Below the pieces are notes generated by a model. That model was not told the origin of the DNA. It saw only the letters and a list, made by a program, of their open reading frames with translations, and did not search any database. The position numbers and the translations under genes are program-made. A stretch of DNA of 64,000 nt from Clostridiales bacterium (GTDB lineage: Bacteria > Bacillota > Clostridia > Oscillospirales > Oscillospiraceae), in the NCBI GenBank assembly GCA_003150485.1, contig QALX01000007.1, positions 124,001 to 188,000 on the forward strand, read 5' to 3'. Below are positions 16,412 through 24,396 of the stretch, piece after piece (within the stretch, counting starts at the first letter, position 1; the number at the start of each line of letters is the position of its first letter).

Positions 16412-16445
16412 AAAAAAACCCGCCTGCAACGGGTGCAGACGGGTT
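16412..16445 (-). terminator. Orphan terminator, possible end of a minus-strand RNA
   Basis: AACCCGTCTGCA pairs with TGCAGGCGGGTT (one G:U) followed by TTTTTTT on the minus strand. No minus-strand gene ends here, so it may close a noncoding RNA started near 16640. Confidence 0.6.
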
Positions 16446-16632
16446 CTTCTCGTTCTTATTCGCGTTTTGTCAGTAAAGAAAAGGAGTTGTTGTGCCCCGG
16501 GGCCTTCCCTTCCCCAGGACAACTTTATCCTACCGCAGCGCCGTCCCGGAGTGTTGAACGAACTTTAAAGCCTTTGTTACAACTTTATGAATACAGAAAT
16601 TTCCCGCATTTTTTCCGCCTCGTCCGCATAGA
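16446..16632 (-). ncRNA. Candidate noncoding RNA upstream of the orphan terminator
   Basis: A weak minus-strand promoter (TTGTGA at 16651-16656, TATTCT-like -10) could make a roughly 210-nt RNA with a GC-rich internal hairpin (CCTGGGG/CCCCGGGG). A 6S-like role was considered but the ends do not pair. Low confidence. Confidence 0.25.
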
Positions 16633-16669
16633 ATAGCAGGTAATGTCTTATCACAAGGGAGGAATATAC

Positions 16670-16789
16670 ATGCAGGACTCGAAACTGCCCCCTGTTCAGG
16701 CTCCGGCCCCCAGACCCCAGCCCCAGCAGCAGGATATTGATGACTTCATCTTTGCTCACGACCAGTCCCCCGCCGCCAGCAGCCGCTGA
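16670..16789 (+). CDS. Small Pro/Gln-rich protein of 39 aa
   Basis: ATG at 16670 sits 8 nt after GGGAGGA. The peptide has a Pro/Gln-rich middle (PAPRPQPQQQ), then DIDDFIFAHDQ and a Ser/Ala tail. It has no signal peptide or membrane helix. A hairpin follows its stop. The excellent ribosome site and clean stop-hairpin arrangement support expression; the function is unknown to me. Confidence 0.5.
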   Translation: MQDSKLPPVQAPAPRPQPQQQDIDDFIFAHDQSPAASSR

Positions 16790-16800
16790 TGCGGGGGCGG

Positions 16801-16825
16801 GGCTCCGCCCCACGGCGGAGCCTTT
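16801..16825 (+). terminator. Hairpin after the 39-aa gene
   Basis: GGCTCCGCC pairs perfectly with GGCGGAGCC, loop CCAC, followed by TTTCC. Confidence 0.55.
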
Positions 16826-16840
16826 CCATCCGTCCGCCAC

Positions 16841-16869
16841 TTTACAGTGGATTTCTTTTCCTTTATAAT
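16841..16869 (+). promoter_or_regulatory. Promoter of prfB
   Basis: TTTACA (16841-16846), 17 bp, TATAAT (16864-16869); a second overlapping TATAAT starts at 16869. Confidence 0.7.
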
Positions 16870-16913
16870 ATAATGGTATAAGTTTGAACCAAATCGAAAG
16901 GAACGATCTGTAT

Positions 16914-18041
16914 ATGGCATCCATTAAATATGATGAGTATAAGGTAAAGCTGAACAACCTGAAACCCGTCCTGGCTGAGCTGGGCCACTCTCTGGGCCTG
17001 GAGGCCGCCGAAGAAGAGCTGGACCTGCTTCAGGCCCAGAGCGCCGCCGAGGATTTTTGGAACGACATGGAGAAGGCCCAAAAGGTCTCCCAGCGCATCA
17101 AAAACCTTCAGGACAAGCTGACCGCCCACCAGAAACGCCTGGACACCGTGGAGGACCTCCTGGTCCTGTGCGAGATGGGCATCGAGGGCGACGACGACTC
17201 CATGGTGGACGAGCTGGAGGAGAGCTTCGCCCAGCTGGAGGACGACATCGAGCAGGCACGTCTCGCCACCCTCTTCACCGGTGAGTACGACGCCAACGAC
17301 TGTATGCTCACCATCCACGCCGGCGCAGGCGGCACCGAGGCCCAGGACTGGGCGTCCATGCTCTTCCGCATGTACCAGCACTGGTGCGACCGCCACGGTT
17401 TCCAGTGCCAGACCCTGGACTACGAGGACGGCGACGAGGCGGGCCTGAAGTCCGCCACCATGATGATTACCGGCGAGAACGCCTACGGCTACCTGCGCAG
17501 TGAGCACGGCGTCCACCGCCTGGTCCGCATCTCCCCCTTCGACTCCAACGCCCGGCGCCAGACCTCCTTCGCCGCCGTGGAGGTCATGCCCGACCTTCCC
17601 GACGACGTGGAAGTGGAGATCCGCCCCGACGACGTGGAGATGCAGGTCTTCCGCTGCTCCGGCGCAGGCGGCCAGCACATCAACAAAACCTCCTCTGGCG
17701 TCCGCCTCATCCACCAGCCCACCGGCGTCGTGGTCTCCAGCACCCAGGAGCGCTCCCAGTTCCAGAACAAGGAAACCTGCTACCGGATGCTCCGGGACAA
17801 GCTGGTCCAGCTCCAGATGCAGGCCCACGCCGAGAAAATCTCCGACCTCAAGGGCGTCCAGATGAAGATCGAGTGGGGCAGCCAGATCCGCTCCTACGTC
17901 TTCATGCCCTACACCATGGTCAAGGACACCCGCACCGCCCATGAGACCAGCAACGTCAACGCCGTCATGGACGGCGACCTGGACGGCTTTATCAACGCCT
18001 ACCTCACCTGTGAGGCCACCGGCAACTGGGCCACCAAATAA
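16914..18041 (+). CDS. prfB: Peptide chain release factor 2
   Basis: This 375-aa factor releases polypeptides at UGA and UAA codons. The stop-recognition tripeptide SPF is at residues 207-209 and the GGQ peptidyl-hydrolysis motif at 252-254 in SGAGGQHINKTSSGVRL. The start at 16914 follows AAAGGAA by 10 nt. The reading frame is continuous from the start, without the in-frame UGA and +1 shift site that autoregulates prfB in many bacteria. Confidence 0.95.
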   Translation: MASIKYDEYKVKLNNLKPVLAELGHSLGLEAAEEELDLLQAQSAAEDFWNDMEKAQKVSQRIKNLQDKLTAHQKRLDTVEDLLVLCEMGIEGDDDSMVDELEESFAQLEDDIEQARLATLFTGEYDANDCMLTIHAGAGGTEAQDWASMLFRMYQHWCDRHGFQCQTLDYEDGDEAGLKSATMMITGENAYGYLRSEHGVHRLVRISPFDSNARRQTSFAAVEVMPDLPDDVEVEIRPDDVEMQVFRCSGAGGQHINKTSSGVRLIHQPTGVVVSSTQERSQFQNKETCYRMLRDKLVQLQMQAHAEKISDLKGVQMKIEWGSQIRSYVFMPYTMVKDTRTAHETSNVNAVMDGDLDGFINAYLTCEATGNWATK

Positions 18042-18228
18042 GGGCGGAAAATTTCCTTTTCTTTCAGATTCTTTTAAGCGTTCTCCGTTATCTTAAAGGC
18101 ACAGAATCGGAGGCGGGCAAAAGAAACCGCATCGTTTCTCCTCCGCCTTCATACAGTATCCATATCTTCGCCGCAGCCACAAGGGAATCCCGGCGAAGCC
18201 CTCCTGCCAAGGAAAGGAGTGCGTATTG

Positions 18229-19689
18229 ATGTACTACAATAACGATCAGGAACATACGGAGACCTTCCACCGCCCCCCCGTCTCCGGTGAATACCATTTC
18301 AGCGCCAGCCAGACAGGCGGCAGCTCCGCCGACGGCGCCCCCAAGCCCGGCTTCTTCCAGCGCCGGAAGGCCAATCAGGGGGCCAAGCCGCCCAAGCCGC
18401 CCCGGAGCAAGAAAAAGAACAGCCCCATTTCCACCAGCGGCGTGGTGGCCATCGCTCTGGCCTGCGCCCTGGTAGGCGGCGGGGTAGGCGGCGGCATCGC
18501 CTACTTCGCCGGGAACAGCTCTGGCGGCGGGACCAACATCGCCATCAGCGACCGGTCCTCCTCCGGCGGCGCCGACGTCACCGCCACCAAGGTCAAGGCC
18601 GGCGACACGATGACCTCCTCCCAGGTCTACGCCAAGTACGGCGACTGCGTGGTCAGCGTCAATGTGAAAACTTCCGAAGGCGAGGGCGCCGGCACTGGCT
18701 TCCTCATCAGCGAGGACGGCTACATTCTCACCTGTAATCACGTGGTCAGCGGCACCACCGCCATCTCGGTGGTGCGTACCGACTCCACTAGCTACGAGGC
18801 CGAACTGGTGGGCAGCGACGAGGATCTGGACGTGGCTGTGCTCAAGATTAAGGACGCCGGGGAGGCCAAATTCCCCTACGTAGTCCTGGGGGACAGCGAA
18901 GATCTCACCGTAGGGGACAGCGTCACCGCCATTGGCAACGCCCTGGGCACCCTGGCCAACACCCTGACCACCGGCGTAGTGAGCGCCCTGGACCGGGCCA
19001 TCTCCATGAGCGACGGCGCCGCCATGAGCCTGCTCCAGACCGACTGCACCGTCAACTCGGGCAATTCCGGCGGGCCCCTGTTCAACCAGTACGGCGAGGT
19101 CATCGGCATCGTCAACGCCAAGTACTCCTCCAGCAGCAGCATGTACTCCTCCGAGGCATCCATTGAGGGCATCGGCTTCGCCATCCCCATCAACGACGTC
19201 CAGGACGTGCTCAGCGACCTGATGAAATACGGCTATGTCACTGGCAAGCCCTATCTGGGCATCACCGTCTCCACTGTCTCCTCGGTCACCGCCCAGCAGT
19301 ACTCTAACATGGTGGTGGGCGCCTACGTGAACAGCGTGGAGAAGGGCTCCTGCGCCGAGACCGCCGGCCTGAAAACCGGCGACATCGTCACCCAGGTGGA
19401 CGGCAAGGACATCACCACCAGCGCCGAGCTCATCGACGCCAAAAATACCCACAAGGCCGGTGACGAGATGACCCTCACCGTCTACCGGGACAGCGACTAC
19501 ACCACCCTGAAGGTCACCCTGGACGAGGAGCAGCCGGACGCCAACGACAGCACCAGCGACGGCCAGAACGACAGCAGCCAGGACGGTCAGAGCGGCCAGT
19601 CCGGTCAGTCCGGTCAGTCCGGCGGCAGCTACTACTACAACTGGCCCTTCGGCAACTACGGCAGCGGCGACAGTTACCCAGGCTGGTAA
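18229..19689 (+). CDS. HtrA/DegP-type membrane-anchored serine protease
   Basis: This 486-aa protein has a cytosolic N-terminus of about 65 residues, one transmembrane helix (about 68-92, Gly/Ala-rich), then a trypsin-like domain with His171 (TCNHVV), Asp201 (DLDVAVLKI) and Ser280 (NSGNSGGPL). A PDZ domain follows (GDIVTQVDGKDI), then a Ser/Gln/Gly-rich tail and an aromatic C-terminus. It should degrade misfolded proteins outside the membrane. The start at 18229 follows AAAGGAG. A second family member lies at 63002-64000. Confidence 0.93.
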   Translation: MYYNNDQEHTETFHRPPVSGEYHFSASQTGGSSADGAPKPGFFQRRKANQGAKPPKPPRSKKKNSPISTSGVVAIALACALVGGGVGGGIAYFAGNSSGGGTNIAISDRSSSGGADVTATKVKAGDTMTSSQVYAKYGDCVVSVNVKTSEGEGAGTGFLISEDGYILTCNHVVSGTTAISVVRTDSTSYEAELVGSDEDLDVAVLKIKDAGEAKFPYVVLGDSEDLTVGDSVTAIGNALGTLANTLTTGVVSALDRAISMSDGAAMSLLQTDCTVNSGNSGGPLFNQYGEVIGIVNAKYSSSSSMYSSEASIEGIGFAIPINDVQDVLSDLMKYGYVTGKPYLGITVSTVSSVTAQQYSNMVVGAYVNSVEKGSCAETAGLKTGDIVTQVDGKDITTSAELIDAKNTHKAGDEMTLTVYRDSDYTTLKVTLDEEQPDANDSTSDGQNDSSQDGQSGQSGQSGQSGGSYYYNWPFGNYGSGDSYPGW

Positions 19690-19735
19690 GGGCGTAACCT
19701 GAATTTGCTTTTTCATTTTCCTTTCTTCTTTTCAA

Positions 19736-19772
19736 GGCCGGAGCATCCATCGGACGCTCCGGCCGCTTTTTT
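19736..19772 (+). terminator. Terminator of the HtrA gene
   Basis: GGCCGGAGC.TCC pairs with GGA.GCTCCGGCC, followed by TTTTTT. Confidence 0.9.
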
Positions 19773-19797
19773 ATCTTCTTTTCCACTGTCCCTGGCC

Positions 19798-19840
19798 GCT
19801 CAAAACCGGAACCAACTTGCAGTCGGTTCCGGTTTTGAGC
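19798..19840 (-). terminator. Long inverted repeat, probable terminator of the 58-aa gene
   Basis: GCTCAAAACCGGAACC pairs perfectly with GGTTCCGGTTTTGAGC (16 bp, loop of 11), 45 nt after the stop of the minus-strand gene. There is no T-run beyond the stem, so termination strength is uncertain. Confidence 0.55.
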
Positions 19841-19884
19841 GATTTCAACTTACAAACACAGATGCTTTGCTGGATATTCCTCCC

Positions 19885-20061
19885 CTATTCCTCCTCTTCC
19901 CGAAGGCTCTCAAGGGCAACGCGGACCGCCTCTACCACAAAGGCGGAAAAAGTACAGTCTTTTCCCCGAATCACATCCTCTACTTCGGATATGATATCGA
20001 CTGGAAATCGAATGCTTTTCGGTTCAGTGGCCGGAATGCTTGGGATTTTAAACTTTCTCAT
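19885..20061 (-). CDS. Short ribbon-helix-helix-type protein
   Basis: This 58-aa protein starts at an ATG at 20061, 7 nt after AGAGGTG. It reads MRKFKIPSIP..., then KSIRFPVDIISEVEDVI (strand and helix), CTFSAFVVEAVRVALESL (second helix) and an acidic EEEE end. The layout matches small YlcI/YnfO- or Arc-type DNA-binding proteins. It stands alone on the minus strand, with an AT-rich upstream region to 20400 holding its promoter. Confidence 0.7.
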   Translation of the reverse strand: MRKFKIPSIPATEPKSIRFPVDIISEVEDVIRGKDCTFSAFVVEAVRVALESLREEEE

Positions 20062-20384
20062 TTAGATTCACCTCTTTTTTGGGTCCAATAGTTTTTTCTT
20101 TCTAATCCATTCCAGTACAGTTTCTCGGGGAGACACCGCATATTACATCATGAATCCTCTTCTGCAATATATTGTACCACATATTTGTATTTCATTTCAA
20201 ATTTTTATGCGCTACAGCAGAGATACTCAGTTGTTCCCACGGGAGCTGTATGACCAACTCCGCTCCCACCTCTGACCGAAGCTCCTTTCGTCGCCTGGTT
20301 GTCAACCGGCGCCCTCCCCAGGACGCCGCCCTTTCGCGCTCTTTCGTCTGTTTTCCTGTTATCACTTTGTTTACAGTTTGTTTC

Positions 20385-20413
20385 TTGCCTTATTCGCCCT
20401 GTTTTTCTATAAT
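20385..20413 (+). promoter_or_regulatory. Promoter of the GerMN lipoprotein gene
   Basis: TTGCCT (20385-20390), 17 bp, TATAAT (20408-20413). The AT-rich gap 20062-20384 otherwise shows only probable promoter DNA of the divergent 58-aa gene. Confidence 0.6.
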
Positions 20414-20458
20414 GAAATATGATTAGTTCTCGAAGCGTTTTTCAGGAGATCCTTACCG

Positions 20459-21511
20459 ATGATGAGACAGACTTTATCCCTGCTGCTGGTGGTCATGACC
20501 GCCCTGTCCCTCAGCGCCTGCGGCCAGGAGGCCGGCGGCGAAACCAACGCCACGGTCAACCGCACCTACAAGCTGGCCGACGCCGCCTCCGGCTCTGACC
20601 CCGGCGGGGCGGAGAGCGACGCCGCTCCCTCCCGAACCTGCCCTCTGCTCTACTACCCCGACTCCACCGGCAAATACATCGTCAGCCGGGAGCTGGCCGC
20701 CCTGTCCCTCAGCGACCAGACTCTGGATGTGAAGCTGGTGGAAGCCCTGGTCAGCGCCAGGGTCCTGGACCGGAGCGTGACCCTGAAGGGCATCAGCTTC
20801 GACCTGTCCGAGGACAAAACTCAGGAGGTTGTCCTGCTGGACTTCTCCAAGGGGTTCCAGACCCAGGTCTCCGGCTGCACCCCGGAGCAGGAGCGTCTGC
20901 TGGTGGGCAGCGTGGTAAACACGTTCCTGTCCGCTTATGGCCGGGAACTGGCCCTGCTCACCGTGGAGGGGAAAAAGCTGGGCAGTAAAAACGAATACGC
21001 CTACGCCGATCCGGTACCCTGGTACGACGCCTGCGACACCGAGCCCTTTACCAAGACCGTCAAGGAGGACGGCGTGCGGCTGAAGCTCTCCCTGATCCGG
21101 ATGTACTCGGACGCCGGGTTCTTCATCGAACAGGACACAGAGCACTTCACCTACCGCTACGACAGCGCCGCCCACACCGCCTCCTTCCACGCCCCGGACA
21201 CCCGGCACAGGGATGAGACCCCCGCCTCCCTGTCCGTCACCCCCACGGGCCTGCCCTCCGAGGCCACCCTCGCCAAGGCGCGCCAGCTTCTCAGCGGCGG
21301 CGCGGTCAAGGAGTCCACCGCCAAGGTGGGCGTCAACCAGGTACAGGCCACCTGTCTCACCGTCTCCGGCGACCAGGGCGGCAGCGCCTGCTACGTCTTT
21401 ACCGACGATGACCGGACCTGGCTGGCCCAGCTCTCCTGGAACGCTGGGGAAGAGGAAACCCGGCTGGCCCGTATGCACTACATGCTCTCCACCTTCCAGG
21501 CCGTTTCGTGA
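20459..21511 (+). CDS. GerMN-domain lipoprotein
   Basis: This 350-aa protein has a lipoprotein signal (lipobox LSAC, Cys21). The middle (residues about 60-185) looks like a GerMN domain: LLYYPDSTGKYIVSRE, then VVLLDFSKGF, LLVGSVVNTFLSAYG and LLTVEGKKLG. The C-terminal part is a separate beta-rich region. GerMN proteins occur in spore germination (GerM) and cell-wall contexts. An AGGAGA site lies 12 nt before the first of two ATGs. Confidence 0.75.
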   Translation: MMRQTLSLLLVVMTALSLSACGQEAGGETNATVNRTYKLADAASGSDPGGAESDAAPSRTCPLLYYPDSTGKYIVSRELAALSLSDQTLDVKLVEALVSARVLDRSVTLKGISFDLSEDKTQEVVLLDFSKGFQTQVSGCTPEQERLLVGSVVNTFLSAYGRELALLTVEGKKLGSKNEYAYADPVPWYDACDTEPFTKTVKEDGVRLKLSLIRMYSDAGFFIEQDTEHFTYRYDSAAHTASFHAPDTRHRDETPASLSVTPTGLPSEATLAKARQLLSGGAVKESTAKVGVNQVQATCLTVSGDQGGSACYVFTDDDRTWLAQLSWNAGEEETRLARMHYMLSTFQAVS

Positions 21512-21596
21512 CGCCAGAGGGCGCTGCGCGCCCATCGCTTGCCAAGTGGGAAAAAGCCGACCTGCGTCGGCAATCGGGAATACTATGATAAAAAAT

Positions 21597-21638
21597 AAAA
21601 GCAGACGTTTTCTCAATACGGGAAAACGTCTGCTTTTT
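21597..21638. terminator. Bidirectional terminator between convergent genes
   Basis: AAAAGCAGACGTTTTC pairs with GAAAACGTCTGCTTTT, with A and T runs outside. Confidence 0.93.
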
Positions 21639-21639
21639 G

Positions 21640-23028
21640 TCAATATTCGGCGGCCTGGGCAGCCTGGAAGTCGGCCAGAGTGAAAGCCATCAGGTCCTCC
21701 CGGTTGGGGGCCTCCAGGGCGGCCACCCGGTCGCTCTGGGCAGAGATCAGGCGCTCAAACAAGTTGCGCACCTCCCGGGCGTTGCCGAAGTTGTCGTCCC
21801 GGTTCGCAAACAGCTCCTCGAAAAAGCCAGGGGTAAACTGTTCCAGCTCCTGGTCCGGCTGATAGCCGTTCTTCCTGCACAGGGAGTGGAAAATCTGATT
21901 CAGCTGAGGGCCGGTGTAATCCTCGAAGTAGAAATACTTGTTGAAGCGGGATTCCAGACCCGGATTGGACTGCAAAAAGCGCTCCATCGGCCCCGCGTAC
22001 CCCGCAACCACCACCATCAGCTCGTCCCGGTGGTCCTCCATGGCCTTGAGGATAGTGTCAATGGCCTCCCGGCCGAAGTCATTGCCCCCGTCGCCCGGGG
22101 CCAGGGCATAGGCCTCGTCGATGAACAGCACCCCGCCCATGGCGGACTGGATCACCTTCTGGGTCTGAATAGCGGTCTGGCCCACGAACCCGGCCACCAG
22201 GCCGGACCGGTCCACCTCCACCAGCCGGCCCTTGGGCAGCACGCCGATGGCCTTATACAGGCCCGCCAGCAGCCGGGCCACGGTAGTCTTACCGGTACCC
22301 GGGTTGCCCAAAAACACCAGGTGCAGGCTGATGGGCGGCACCGGCAGGTCCTGGGCCTGGCGCAGCTTGCGGATTTTCATCAGGTTGATCAGACTGCGCA
22401 CGTCCTTCTTCACATTGTCCAGCCCGCACAGCTCGTCCAGCTCCGCCAGCAGTTCTTCCACCGTGGGTTCGGGCTTTTCTTCCGTTTCCGCTTTTGCTTC
22501 CGGCTCCGTTTTCTGCTCCGGAACCGCCTCAGCGGTATTACTTTCCGGGGGAATAGAGCCGTCCCCGGCCACAGCCCGAAGCTGCTCCTCACAGCGGGCC
22601 ACATAACGCTCTTCTTCCGGAGTGACTGTCCCGTCCACCGCCGCAAACAGCCGCATCAGCAGCCCGCACAGCTCCGCAAATTGGTCGCCCCGCCGGTGGC
22701 CGGCGCCCCGATCCCGGGCGATCAGCTCCAGAAAGAAGCCGGGGGGCTGAAAGGCCGGCGCCCCCAAGGCGCCGGAGGCCACCTCAAAGTACAGCGCCTG
22801 AGGCGGCGGATTGCCGCCGGAGCGGATGGCGTTGTACACCGCCACATGGTCCTCGGTGATGGCCCCGCCCCGGGCCCACACTCCCAGGGCACAGCGCCGG
22901 AAAAAAGGGTCCGCTTCCTGGGTAAAGCTCAGCCGGAGGGACGGGTCCCCCAGCTGACGGGAAAAGGCCCGGATGGCCGCCTGATATTTTTTGCCGATCC
23001 ACTCGGCGGAAGGGTTCTGTCTGCCCAT
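21640..23028 (-). CDS. AAA+ ATPase of the SpoVK/CbbX type
   Basis: This 462-aa protein has a two-part layout. Residues 1 to about 150 are helical with a possible TerB-like segment; an acidic linker (Glu/Lys-rich) follows. The AAA+ domain from about residue 200 carries Walker A GNPGTGKTT (about 241-249), Walker B GVLFIDEAYAL and sensor-2 region GNAREVRNLFE. CbbX-like AAA proteins remodel partner complexes; SpoVK is sporulation-linked in Bacillus. The partner here is unknown. ATG at 23028 is chosen over an upstream GTG because GGA lies at the right distance. Confidence 0.8.
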   Translation of the reverse strand: MGRQNPSAEWIGKKYQAAIRAFSRQLGDPSLRLSFTQEADPFFRRCALGVWARGGAITEDHVAVYNAIRSGGNPPPQALYFEVASGALGAPAFQPPGFFLELIARDRGAGHRRGDQFAELCGLLMRLFAAVDGTVTPEEERYVARCEEQLRAVAGDGSIPPESNTAEAVPEQKTEPEAKAETEEKPEPTVEELLAELDELCGLDNVKKDVRSLINLMKIRKLRQAQDLPVPPISLHLVFLGNPGTGKTTVARLLAGLYKAIGVLPKGRLVEVDRSGLVAGFVGQTAIQTQKVIQSAMGGVLFIDEAYALAPGDGGNDFGREAIDTILKAMEDHRDELMVVVAGYAGPMERFLQSNPGLESRFNKYFYFEDYTGPQLNQIFHSLCRKNGYQPDQELEQFTPGFFEELFANRDDNFGNAREVRNLFERLISAQSDRVAALEAPNREDLMAFTLADFQAAQAAEY

Positions 23029-23139
23029 ATGCACAATCCTAACTTCAATAAAGTGGCGCCGCCCTGCCCCCGCCTTCCAGGCCGCAGCTTACAGGGTCCG
23101 GGGCAGCGGCGCCCCTGGCGGAGATCAACTCCCCCCACT

Positions 23140-23168
23140 ATTATAAAAGAATCCCCCAGACGGGTCAA
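23140..23168 (-). promoter_or_regulatory. Promoter of the AAA+ gene
   Basis: TTGACC (23163-23168), 17 bp, TATAAT (23140-23145) on the minus strand, back to back with the promoter at 23188. Confidence 0.7.
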
Positions 23169-23187
23169 GGAAAAGCGGCGGGGACGG

Positions 23188-23216
23188 TTGACGGTGGGGA
23201 AAAAAGACGATATGAT
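23188..23216 (+). promoter_or_regulatory. Promoter of the Ig-like membrane protein gene
   Basis: TTGACG (23188-23193), 17 bp, TATGAT (23211-23216). Confidence 0.65.
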
Positions 23217-23309
23217 AAGAAAACGAATGTTTATTGTCTGTTCCCGGCGGAACAGGACGTGTTGGCGGGCAACCAGGGAACCGCCGGGAATGAGAAAGGC
23301 GGGAAATCC

Positions 23310-24296
23310 ATGGCAAGGTCGAGACGGAGACCGGAACTACAGCGCGAGGGACAGGTGCGGTGCCGCTTCTGCGGCGGCTTCTACGATCCCTCGCTGCCCC
23401 AGTGCCCCAACTGCGGCTATCAGACGGAGGAGAATCAGAGCTACGTCACCGACTGGCGGACCATCGGCCCCGACGAGTGTGCCGGCGGCTTCGGCGGTCC
23501 CAGGAGCCCCATCCAGATCGCCGCCAAATGGCTGGGCGGCCTGCTGGTGGGCCTGCTGATCGTGGTGGCGGTAGTCGGCATCGGCAAGGGACTGTCGGCG
23601 GCCACGCCTCCCCAGCCGGCGGCGGCATCCAGCTCCGCCCCGGCGGAACCGAACCCCTCTGCCAGCGCCGGAGACAGCTCCGCCCCGGCCAAGGCGCCCC
23701 AGACAAAGCCGGAGGAGAAGCAGACCCCGCCTGAAGCGCTGTCCATGAACTACACCGACCTGACCCTCCAGGTACAGGAAAAGCTGGCGTTGGAGCTGAC
23801 GGTCACGCCGTCGGACTGGAAGGGCACAGTCAAGTGGAGCACCAGCGACCAGTATGTGGCCTGGGTGGACCAGGAGGGCACCATCACCTGCATGGGCGGC
23901 GGCGAGTGCACCATCACCGCCTCGGCGGGCAAAGTCAAGGCCCAGTGCCGAGTCCTCTGCAACGGCGCCGCCTCGGATCACAACGCGGTGGATACCTGGG
24001 TCAAGGAGCAGACCGGCTCGCAAGCGGACCCGGATGACGGGGACAGCAAATCCGAGTCGGACACGCCGCTGACCCTGAACCTCAGCGACATGACCTTGAT
24101 GCGGCCCGGCGACGCCTACATCCTGGTGGCCGACGGCGGCGGCGGTCACTACACCTGGACCAGTGCCAACAGCTATGTGGCCACCGTGGACGACGGCGGC
24201 GTGGTCACTGCCGTGAGCCGAGGCGACACCACAGTCACCTGCACCGGCGAAAACGGCGACAGCGTCACCTGCCGCGTCCATGTGACCTACGGGTAA
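23310..24296 (+). CDS. Zinc-ribbon membrane protein with two bacterial Ig-like domains
   Basis: This 328-aa protein starts with a basic stretch and a zinc ribbon (CRFC...CPNC, residues about 18-36), followed by a transmembrane helix (about 73-92) and a Pro/Ala/Ser linker. Two Ig-like (BIG2) domains are recognised by VKWSTSDQYVAWVDQEGTI and YTWTSANSYVATVDDGGVV, each with the following T.T(A/C) strand. The ribbon should be cytosolic and the Ig domains outside. ATG at 23310 is preceded by AAGGCGGG. Function unknown. Confidence 0.75.
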   Translation: MARSRRRPELQREGQVRCRFCGGFYDPSLPQCPNCGYQTEENQSYVTDWRTIGPDECAGGFGGPRSPIQIAAKWLGGLLVGLLIVVAVVGIGKGLSAATPPQPAAASSSAPAEPNPSASAGDSSAPAKAPQTKPEEKQTPPEALSMNYTDLTLQVQEKLALELTVTPSDWKGTVKWSTSDQYVAWVDQEGTITCMGGGECTITASAGKVKAQCRVLCNGAASDHNAVDTWVKEQTGSQADPDDGDSKSESDTPLTLNLSDMTLMRPGDAYILVADGGGGHYTWTSANSYVATVDDGGVVTAVSRGDTTVTCTGENGDSVTCRVHVTYG

Positions 24297-24313
24297 CGTC
24301 AATCAGGACAAAG

Positions 24314-24351
24314 AAATGGAACCTTTTCAGACAGAAAAGGTTCCATTTTGT
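24314..24351. terminator. Bidirectional terminator
   Basis: AAATGGAACCTTTTC pairs with GAAAAGGTTCCATTT; it lies between convergent genes. Confidence 0.9.
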
Positions 24352-24396
24352 TTCAAATAAACCGGGCAGACAGGGCATACCGTCTCCTGTTGCCCT

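Noticed and set aside
16412..16640. 6S RNA
   Set aside because: The two ends do not form the long closing stem and no central bubble pattern was found; kept only as a low-confidence RNA candidate.
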